Source: an uncultured SAR86 cluster bacterium
GTDB lineage: Bacteria > Pseudomonadota > Gammaproteobacteria > Magnimaribacterales > AG-339-G14
Assembly: GCA_902635045.1 (NCBI GenBank)
Contig: CACPMT010000004.1
Location: forward strand, 1-34,317
Direction of reading: 5' to 3'
Length of the DNA: 34,317 bases
Part shown: positions 1 to 6,583 of the stretch, piece after piece
Position numbering within the stretch: the first letter of the stretch is position 1
How the letters are laid out: the number at the start of each line of letters is the position of its first letter
The notes under the pieces: generated by a model
What the model was told of the DNA's origin: nothing
The model's input: the letters and a program-made list of their open reading frames with translations, nothing else
Databases searched by the model: none
Translations under genes and position numbers: made by a program

Positions 1-26
1 CGAGTGTTTTTCTATAGTCCTTGCTT

Positions 27-1238
27 ATGATTAACGAGCAAGAAAAGCCACATAAATCCATTTGGTTTCTTTCGGCTGCCTTAGCATGTGTGGGAGCAGG
101 ACAAACAACTGTATTTATTCTTATTCCATCAGAAGTAAGAAGTTTGGGATTTAGTGAGTTTGAGGTTGGACTAATTTTTTCAATATCTGCTTTAGCTTGG
201 ATGATATTCAGCCCTTTTTGGGGAAGATTAAGTGATAGGTTTGGCAGGGGCTCTATTTTTTTAATTGGGATGATTGGGTTTGCACTTTCAATGGCTTCTT
301 TTGCTGCTATTTTAATTTCGGCTCAAAATTTTTTACTACCTTTAGCGTTAGTTTTTCCTTTATTAGTATTAACAAGATTAATAAACGGACTCTTGGGAAG
401 CGCTGTTAGACCTGCTGCTGGAGGAAGAATAGCTGATTTAACTTCACCAACAACTAGAACGGCAGGATTTGCTCGATTTGATGCAGGCTGGCAATTTGGA
501 ATTGTAATTGGGCCTATAGTTGTAGGGCTTTTGTTATCTATTTTTAATGAAAACCTCCTTGCTCCTTTCTTATTTATAGCTTTATTAGGATTGATAATTG
601 GTTTTTACAATTACAAAAATATGATCGATGAAAATGGATTTACAGAATCTGAAAACATAACAAAACTTAAATTTTATGATTCAAGAGTTTGGCCCTCATT
701 GTTGGTAGCATCTTTTATGGGAATCTCGAATGCATGTTTGGTCTTAACATCTGCTCTTTATACAAAAGATGTAATAGTAACTAGTGGAGAAAGTGTTTAT
801 GCAGTAATAGCTATTGGTTTTTCATTAGTAGCTATGTCAGGAATGTTTGCCAATTTGTTCATCGTTGATAAATTTAAAATCAGACCCCTGAATCTCATCA
901 AATGGGGGTGCGCATTAATTTTATTCAGTTACTTATTTTTAGCCAATGCCACTTCGATACCTAATTTATATTTATCATTGATTATGTTTGGCCTGGGTTC
1001 AGGTCTAATAAGACCTGGGAACATAACTATCCTTTCATTGTCTGTAAGTCCAAAGGAACAAGGTGCTGCAAGTGGTTGGATGGGTACAGTTTTTCCAATT
1101 GGACATTTAATAACGCCTTTTACGATAATGCCTCTTTATATGTTGAGTCCAAATTTACCGTATTTAGCCATTAGTTTTTTGGCTTTATTACTAATAGTAT
1201 TTATACTTTTAAACCAAAAAAAATATTTTTATTATTAG
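27..1238 (+). CDS. MFS transporter, probable drug or metabolite efflux
   Basis: A 403-residue inner-membrane protein with about 12 hydrophobic segments in two halves, which is the major facilitator superfamily layout. After the second segment (about residues 53-70) lies the loop GRLSDRFGRG, a good match to MFS motif A, typical of proton-coupled antiporters. Polar, substrate-specific residues cannot be read by eye, so the substrate is unknown; the overall look is closest to the TetA/multidrug-like efflux branch. I place the start at the ATG at 27 (MINEQEK); an in-frame TTG at 21 is a weaker alternative. The stop is only 12 bases before the next gene, so it is probably co-transcribed with the SDR and aldehyde dehydrogenase downstream. 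Only 26 bases of upstream sequence are visible, so the promoter cannot be judged. Confidence 0.85.
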   Translation: MINEQEKPHKSIWFLSAALACVGAGQTTVFILIPSEVRSLGFSEFEVGLIFSISALAWMIFSPFWGRLSDRFGRGSIFLIGMIGFALSMASFAAILISAQNFLLPLALVFPLLVLTRLINGLLGSAVRPAAGGRIADLTSPTTRTAGFARFDAGWQFGIVIGPIVVGLLLSIFNENLLAPFLFIALLGLIIGFYNYKNMIDENGFTESENITKLKFYDSRVWPSLLVASFMGISNACLVLTSALYTKDVIVTSGESVYAVIAIGFSLVAMSGMFANLFIVDKFKIRPLNLIKWGCALILFSYLFLANATSIPNLYLSLIMFGLGSGLIRPGNITILSLSVSPKEQGAASGWMGTVFPIGHLITPFTIMPLYMLSPNLPYLAISFLALLLIVFILLNQKKYFYY

Positions 1239-1250
1239 GATTAAAAAATT

Positions 1251-2144
1251 ATGTTTAAAGAAGATGCGTTAGAAGGAAAAAGAATTTTAGTCACAGGCGG
1301 AGGCAGCGGCTTGGGCAAAGAAATGGCAAAACATTTTTTATCTCATGGTGCCGAAGTGATTATTTGCGGAAGAAGAGATTCAGTTCTTAAAGAAACAGAA
1401 AATGAGTTAGCAGAAACTACTAATGGAAAGATTTCTTCTTTTAGTTTAGATATTAGAGATTCTTTAGCAATTGAAGAAGCTATTGATACAGTTTTTGCTA
1501 ATGGCGGTCTTGACGGGTTAGTGAATAATGCTGCCGGTAATTTTATAAGTAGGACCAAAGATTTATCACCAAATGCTTTCAACGCTATCGCTTCAATTGT
1601 TTTTCATGGAACATTTAATATGACAAATACAGTTGGAAAAAAATGGATTGAACAAAATAAACCTGGAAGTATTTTATCAATTACAACAACTTGGGTTTGG
1701 ACTGGTTCTCCTTTTGTTGTCCCTTCAGCAATGTCTAAATCAGGAATAAATGCAATGACAAAGTCTTTAGCAGTAGAATGGGGACCTCATAATATTAGAT
1801 TAAATTGCATTGCTCCCGGCCCATTTCCCACTGAAGGAGCTTGGTCTAGATTGAGTCCTGAAACAGAAGGTAACAAAGGTGCATTGGACCAAAGTTCAAT
1901 GTCGTCTAATCCAATGGGCAGAGTGGGGGAAATGAGCGAGTTAGGCAATCTCGCAACTTTTTTGATGTCCGATGGATGCGATTATTTGACGGGACAAACC
2001 ATTGCAATTGATGGAGCAGCTTATCTTTCTGCCGGAGGCACTTTTGCAAGTTTAGGAAAACTTAAGGATGATGATTGGACAAAAATAAGAGATACTATTA
2101 AAAAAAGTAATGAAAAAGATAAAAATTTAAGAAATACTAAATAA
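1251..2144 (+). CDS. SDR oxidoreductase, 2,4-dienoyl-CoA reductase (DECR)-like
   Basis: A 297-residue short-chain dehydrogenase/reductase. The nucleotide-binding glycine motif TGGGSGLG is at residues 15-22 and NNAAGN at 92-97. The blocks ITTTWVWTGSPFVVPSA and APGPFPTEGAWSRLSP resemble mitochondrial/peroxisomal 2,4-dienoyl-CoA reductase, which removes the extra double bond when polyunsaturated acyl chains are degraded. As in that family, the usual YxxxK is SxxxK (Ser159, Lys163). The spacing of Asn97, residue 148, Ser159 and Lys163 equals that of human DECR1 Asn148, Tyr199, Ser210 and Lys214 as I recall it. Oddly, residue 148 is Trp, not Tyr. The gene sits between an MFS transporter and an aldehyde dehydrogenase, 18 bases before the latter's chosen start. 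SDR membership is certain; the DECR assignment is likely; activity is uncertain because of the Trp. Confidence 0.85.
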   Translation: MFKEDALEGKRILVTGGGSGLGKEMAKHFLSHGAEVIICGRRDSVLKETENELAETTNGKISSFSLDIRDSLAIEEAIDTVFANGGLDGLVNNAAGNFISRTKDLSPNAFNAIASIVFHGTFNMTNTVGKKWIEQNKPGSILSITTTWVWTGSPFVVPSAMSKSGINAMTKSLAVEWGPHNIRLNCIAPGPFPTEGAWSRLSPETEGNKGALDQSSMSSNPMGRVGEMSELGNLATFLMSDGCDYLTGQTIAIDGAAYLSAGGTFASLGKLKDDDWTKIRDTIKKSNEKDKNLRNTK

Positions 2145-2162
2145 AATCAAATGGGAGAATAT

Positions 2163-3614
2163 ATGTCTAACGAGAAAATACAGGAAATGGAAAAGGTCCT
2201 TAAACTTCAAAAAAAATTATATATTGAAGAAGAGACGCCTAGTTTAGAACTAAGAGAAGATAGACTAAATAGATGCGTTGAAATGCTGAAGAAATATAAT
2301 GTTGAAATTCTAGATGCTATTCAAGAAGATTTTGGTAATAGAGATTATAAAGCAGGTTTCATATCAGAAATTATGTCTACAATTGGGTCTATTAATCATG
2401 CTAAAGAAAATGTAAAAAAATGGATGAAAGACGAGAGGAGGAAAAGCAATCCTTCTCAACCTTTTGCAATAAGGACAGTCATGTCTTTATTTGGGGCAAA
2501 ATCATGGATTAAGTACCAGCCTTTAGGAACAGTAGGAGTAATTAGTCCTTGGAATTTTCCAATAAACCTTGTTCTATCTCCATTGGGAACAATTTTTGCT
2601 GCAGGCAACAGAGTAATGATCAAACCTTCTGAATTTACTCCGGTGACTTCTGACTTGACGGAGAAAATGTTCAAAGAATTTTTTGACCCATCCGAAGCTG
2701 CAGTTTTTACTGGTGGACCAGATGTAGCTGCGGCATTTAGTGCATTGCCTTTTGATCACTTGCTATTCACAGGAAGCACACAAACTGGAAAATTAGTAAT
2801 GAAGTCAGCTTCAGAAAATTTGGTTCCAGTAACTTTAGAGCTTGGTGGAAAATCACCTGTAATAGTTGACGAAAACGCTGATTTGAAGAATACAGCTACC
2901 AAGGTCATGAGAGGAAAGACAATGAATGCAGGGCAGATCTGTTTAGCCCCTGATTATGTAATGGTACCGAAAGGAAAATCTGAGGATTTTGTAAAAGAGT
3001 CTGAAACCGCAGTTAAGTCCATGTATGAGGATTTAAAATACAATCAGAGTTATACATCTGTGATTAATGAAAAACATTACGATCGATTAAATAATTTAAT
3101 CGAAGATGCGAAAGAAAAGGGTGCAGATATACGAGTAATCAATCCCGCAGATGAAGATTTTAGTCAACAAGAGGTTCATAAAATTCCACCAACTCTTATA
3201 TTAAATCCTACAGATGATATGGATATTATGAAAGAGGAAATATTTGGTCCCTTGCTGCCGGTTAAAGAATATGATGATTTTCAAGAGACTATAGGTTACG
3301 TAAATTCCAAAGACAGGCCTCTAGGTTTGTACTATTTTGGGAATGATAAAAAAAGAGAAAATGATGTTTTAAATAACACTATCTCAGGTGGGGTGACTCT
3401 AAATGATGTTATTTGGCACATAGGCCAAGAAGATATTCCTTTTGGCGGAGTCGGACCAAGTGGAACTGGAAATTATCATGGTTTTGATGGTTTTAAGAAC
3501 TTCAGTCATGCAAAAGCAATTTATAAACAATTTTCAGCCGACCTATTGGCTCCAATGATGCCTCCCTATAAAGGAAAGCAATTTGAATCGACCAAAGACT
3601 CAGTATTGAAATAG
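2163..3614 (+). CDS. Aldehyde dehydrogenase, coniferyl aldehyde dehydrogenase-like
   Basis: A 483-residue NAD(P)-dependent aldehyde dehydrogenase that would oxidise an aldehyde to the carboxylic acid. The general base is Glu226 in LELGGKSP and the catalytic nucleophile is Cys260 in NAGQICLAPDY; their 34-residue spacing is that of the family. The cofactor-binding stretch SPWNFPINL and the FTGSTQTG motif are present. The block around LPFDHLLFTGS and the APDY following the Cys are characteristic of the coniferyl-aldehyde dehydrogenase (CalB) branch, which also includes enzymes acting on long or medium aliphatic aldehydes, so the substrate is not settled. I use the ATG at 2163 because GGGAG lies 5 bases upstream (2153-2157), inside the alternative start at 2151. 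It is the last gene of the first cluster; 24 bases separate it from the lol genes. Confidence 0.88.
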   Translation: MSNEKIQEMEKVLKLQKKLYIEEETPSLELREDRLNRCVEMLKKYNVEILDAIQEDFGNRDYKAGFISEIMSTIGSINHAKENVKKWMKDERRKSNPSQPFAIRTVMSLFGAKSWIKYQPLGTVGVISPWNFPINLVLSPLGTIFAAGNRVMIKPSEFTPVTSDLTEKMFKEFFDPSEAAVFTGGPDVAAAFSALPFDHLLFTGSTQTGKLVMKSASENLVPVTLELGGKSPVIVDENADLKNTATKVMRGKTMNAGQICLAPDYVMVPKGKSEDFVKESETAVKSMYEDLKYNQSYTSVINEKHYDRLNNLIEDAKEKGADIRVINPADEDFSQQEVHKIPPTLILNPTDDMDIMKEEIFGPLLPVKEYDDFQETIGYVNSKDRPLGLYYFGNDKKRENDVLNNTISGGVTLNDVIWHIGQEDIPFGGVGPSGTGNYHGFDGFKNFSHAKAIYKQFSADLLAPMMPPYKGKQFESTKDSVLK

Positions 3615-3638
3615 TTTTTCTGTATAGTTTTATATCTT

Positions 3639-4883
3639 ATGGAAACTAAAGATATATCTCTATCAATCGCTTTTGAATACCTTAGATCTAAAAATAAGGG
3701 AGCTACCGCTTTTGTTTCTTCTTTAGCGTATGCCTGCGTTGCAATTGGAGTAGCTGTTTTGATAATAGTTTCTTCCGTTATGAATGGTTTCGAAAAGGAA
3801 CTTCGAGATAGAATACTTAATGTTATCCCTCATGCTTCAATAATGGGAGTTGTTCCAATTTCAAATTGGAATGACTTGTATAAATCATTGAAAGAGCATC
3901 CTAAAGTAATTGGAGTTTCTCCCTTTGTTCAATCTCAAATGCTAATTGGTAGTTCAGAGGAAGTATACGGATCTAATTTAGTCGGAATAGTTCCAGATTC
4001 TGAAAAGAACGTTTCTGTTGTCTCTAATTTTATTATAAAAGGCAGTTATGACTCCTTGAATGAGCAAGCAGATAACATAATTTTAGGAGAGCTGTTAGCA
4101 AGAAAATTAAATTTAGATGTTGGTAATCAGGTGTCTTTAATGCTTCCAGACACCAAAGCATCATTTGCTGGCTATTTTCCAAAAATAAAAAACTTTAGAG
4201 TTACAGGAATTTTTAGAGTTGGAGCTCCTGATATAGATGAGGGAGTTGCTTATGTAAATATTTCTAAAGCAGCAAATTTATTGTCGATTAAAGATCAAGT
4301 TCAAGGTTTTAGAATAAAGTTTGACGATTTATTTGAGGCTAATTATTTGTCATGGGAAGTTCTGATGGATGTAGAAGATCAAACTGATCAAATATTAATT
4401 TCTGAAAATTGGACAGTAACATATGGACCTTTATTTGAAGCGATAATGATGGAAAAAACATTGGTTGGAATTTTGGTATTTTTAATAGTTATAGTTGCAG
4501 CTTTTAATATCGTTTCGATGTTAATTATGATGATCAATGATAAAAAAGCTCAATTAGCAATTTTCAAAACCATGGGCATGTCAAAATATGAGATTAGAAA
4601 AATTTTTATTTACCTTGGCGCAATGATTTCTTTAATTGGTTCTTTAGTTGGCCTTGGATTAGGAATTTTTGTTACTTATTTACTTTCATCAAGATTTTTT
4701 GAAGAAGTGATAAATTCTCTCATGCAAGATACGTATTTCATTAATTACTTTCCAGTAGATATAAGGATTTCTTGGGTCCTTTTTATCTTAATTTCTACGA
4801 TAACTCTAACTCTTTTGGTCTGTCTGTATCCTGCCAGAGTTGCTTCCAAAGTTGTTCCAGCTGAGGTTTTAAGGAATGAGTAA
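3639..4883 (+). CDS. LolC/LolE-family lipoprotein-releasing permease (LolF-like)
   Basis: A 414-residue inner-membrane permease with the FtsX/MacB-type topology: one transmembrane segment near residues 22-48, a large periplasmic domain to about 270, then three segments near 274-298, 320-350 and 378-402. The N-terminal block SIAFEYLRSKNKG, the MNGFEKELRDRIL following TM1 and the C-terminal YPARVASKVVPAEVLR are LolC/E hallmarks. With LolD it would extract mature lipoproteins from the inner membrane and hand them to LolA. It overlaps lolD by 8 bases. Most model Gammaproteobacteria have lolC-lolD-lolE with two permeases; here lolD is followed directly by exbB, so the complex may use a single LolF-type permease as a homodimer, as described for Francisella and Acinetobacter. 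A second permease elsewhere in the genome cannot be excluded. Confidence 0.88.
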   Translation: METKDISLSIAFEYLRSKNKGATAFVSSLAYACVAIGVAVLIIVSSVMNGFEKELRDRILNVIPHASIMGVVPISNWNDLYKSLKEHPKVIGVSPFVQSQMLIGSSEEVYGSNLVGIVPDSEKNVSVVSNFIIKGSYDSLNEQADNIILGELLARKLNLDVGNQVSLMLPDTKASFAGYFPKIKNFRVTGIFRVGAPDIDEGVAYVNISKAANLLSIKDQVQGFRIKFDDLFEANYLSWEVLMDVEDQTDQILISENWTVTYGPLFEAIMMEKTLVGILVFLIVIVAAFNIVSMLIMMINDKKAQLAIFKTMGMSKYEIRKIFIYLGAMISLIGSLVGLGLGIFVTYLLSSRFFEEVINSLMQDTYFINYFPVDIRISWVLFILISTITLTLLVCLYPARVASKVVPAEVLRNE

Positions 4884-5550
4884 TAAAGTTATTGAAGCAA
4901 AAGATTTAAACAAAAAATTTTTTGATAATTCAAATGTTATTGAAGCAGTAAACGAGGTCAGTTTTTCGGTTAATGAATCTGACATAATGATTATCTTTGG
5001 ACGTTCCGGTTCAGGTAAATCAACACTTCTTTATATGTTAGCCGGTTTAGAAACCGTTACTAGCGGGCAAATAAAATTTGAAAATTATGATTATCAAGAT
5101 TTAACTCTTGATGAGCTTGCATCAATAAGGAGGAAAAATATCGGATTTGTTTACCAATTCCATCATTTAATTCCTGAATTCAAAGCAATTGATAATGCAG
5201 CATTTCCTCTCCTACTAAACGGTGAGTCAAAAGAAGTTGCTTATGAAAAATCAAAAGAAATATTATCTAAATTTGGACTTGAAAAAAGATTATTCCATAA
5301 GCCCAATCAACTATCTGGAGGAGAAAGACAACGTGTTGCCATCGCAAGAGCTCTTATACATGACCCAAAATTTGTTTTATTAGACGAACCTACAGGAGAT
5401 CTAGATCGAGAAACTGCTCAAGAAGTTAGAAAAATGTTAAAAGATTTTATGATTAATTCTAAATCTTCCTTAATAATAGCTACTCATGATAGAAGCTTTG
5501 AAGAAATATCAGATTTTCAGAAGACAATGGACTCAGGTTATTTTATATAA
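4876..5550 (+). CDS. lolD: Lipoprotein-releasing ABC transporter ATPase LolD
   Basis: A 224-residue ABC ATPase of the LolD/MacB group that powers lipoprotein release together with the overlapping permease gene. Walker A is [11 protein letters not shown], the signature motif [15 protein letters not shown], Walker [12 protein letters not shown] and the H-loop IIATHD. The Q-loop region [22 protein letters not shown]-type sequence is distinctive for LolD rather than for MacB or FtsE. Length matches the family (about 230). The start ATG lies inside the end of the permease gene (8-base overlap), which implies translational coupling. A 19-base gap then leads to exbB. Confidence 0.92.
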   Translation: MSNKVIEAKDLNKKFFDNSNVIEAVNEVSFSVNESDIMIIFGRSGSGKSTLLYMLAGLETVTSGQIKFENYDYQDLTLDELASIRRKNIGFVYQFHHLIPEFKAIDNAAFPLLLNGESKEVAYEKSKEILSKFGLEKRLFHKPNQLSGGERQRVAIARALIHDPKFVLLDEPTGDLDRETAQEVRKMLKDFMINSKSSLIIATHDRSFEEISDFQKTMDSGYFI

Positions 5551-5569
5551 ACTTTAAGGAACAATTTAC

Positions 5570-6172
5570 ATGTCTTATATAATCCTCTCAGGTGGTTTCA
5601 TAATTTGGCCAATAATTTTGCTTTCGATTATCTCTTTAGCCATCGTAATTGAAAAAACATGGAATTTAGCTAGAGATGCAGTATTGCCAAAGGATCTAAC
5701 CAAAGACGTAATATCCCAAATTGAAAAAAAATCTTTAACGACCAGCATGAAAGAAAAAATGGCTAGCGACTCTGTTCAGGGAACGATTTTTTTTGGACTC
5801 ATGGAGGAAAGGTTAAAAAGTAAAACTAATTTAAGACTTCGCGCTGAGGAAATTGGTAGATTTGAAATAAATAGACTTGAAAAATTTATGACATTGTTAG
5901 GAACAATTGCTTCTGTTTCTCCTATATTAGGCCTTTTAGGAACAGTAACTGGAATGATTTCTATATTCAGTAATTTGTTAGTTTCAGGAACTAATTCAAT
6001 TGGACCTCTAGCTGGAGGAATTGCAGAAGCTTTAATTACAACAGCTGCCGGATTAATAGTCGCTATACCAAGTCTTATTTTTTATAGATCTTTTAATAGG
6101 ACGATAGAAAATTATTCTCTAGAGTTGGAAGAAGAATCCAATAAATTAATTAATTACTTATCAAAAAATTGA
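5570..6172 (+). CDS. exbB: ExbB/TolQ/MotA-family proton channel protein
   Basis: A 200-residue membrane protein with three hydrophobic segments: an N-terminal one near residues 7-28, then two after about residue 105 (starting TLLGTIASVSPILGLLGTV and ALITTAAGLIVAIPSLIF). The last two and their small-residue motifs are the ExbB/TolQ proton-conducting core. Paired with the downstream ExbD-like gene it would form a proton-driven motor energising a TonB- or TolA-like protein. No tonB or tolA is in the window, so the partner is unknown. An exbB-exbD pair ahead of lpxK and kdsB is a conserved arrangement in other Gammaproteobacteria, such as Pseudomonas as I recall. Its TGA stop overlaps the next start as TTGA. 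Confidence 0.88.
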   Translation: MSYIILSGGFIIWPIILLSIISLAIVIEKTWNLARDAVLPKDLTKDVISQIEKKSLTTSMKEKMASDSVQGTIFFGLMEERLKSKTNLRLRAEEIGRFEINRLEKFMTLLGTIASVSPILGLLGTVTGMISIFSNLLVSGTNSIGPLAGGIAEALITTAAGLIVAIPSLIFYRSFNRTIENYSLELEEESNKLINYLSKN

Positions 6173-6582
6173 AATTTAAGAAAAAAAAATCTCCTGAAAT
6201 TAATTTAGAAATTACACCTTTGGTGGATGTTATTTTTTTATTACTCATATTCTTTGTATTGAGTACCCAGTTTATTGATCTAAAAACAATGTCGATCGAA
6301 TTACCCACTATTGATAAAGAAACAATGAGTAATTTGCCGGAAAAAAGAGTCAAAATAGAGATATCTAAAGAAGGAGAGGTTTTGATCAATAATACAATTT
6401 TAGATAATTTTTCTATTAAGACTCTAAACAAAGAACTTAAAGCTATTTCCCCTGAAATAAAAACAGCCATTATTTCTGCAGATTCAGATACAAAATATCA
6501 ATACTTAGTTACCATTATGGAATCCTTAAATAGAAACGGCTTCAAAAATATTCAAATAAATGGAGTTTCACAGGGAAATTGA
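6169..6582 (+). CDS. exbD: ExbD/TolR-family biopolymer transport protein
   Basis: A 137-residue protein with a short basic cytoplasmic N-terminus, one transmembrane helix (about residues 17-37) and a periplasmic domain, which is the ExbD/TolR design. The helix begins ITPLVDVIFLLLIFFV; Asp20 is the conserved proton-relay acid. The only start that keeps this helix is a TTG at 6169, whose last two bases form the TGA stop of exbB (TTGA), so translation is probably coupled to exbB. The next in-frame ATG is downstream of the helix and would destroy the protein. The stop at 6580-6582 is one base before the ATG of the MsbA-LpxK fusion. Confidence 0.88.
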   Translation: MKFKKKKSPEINLEITPLVDVIFLLLIFFVLSTQFIDLKTMSIELPTIDKETMSNLPEKRVKIEISKEGEVLINNTILDNFSIKTLNKELKAISPEIKTAIISADSDTKYQYLVTIMESLNRNGFKNIQINGVSQGN

Positions 6583-6583
6583 T

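Noticed and set aside
2151-2162. ATG at 2151 as start of the aldehyde dehydrogenase
   Set aside because: The bases GGGAG inside this stretch form a well-spaced ribosome site for the ATG at 2163, which begins the conserved protein.
6560-6583. ATG at 6560 as start of the MsbA-LpxK gene
   Set aside because: It lies inside exbD; the ATG at 6584 has AGGGAA upstream and gives a normal MsbA N-terminus.
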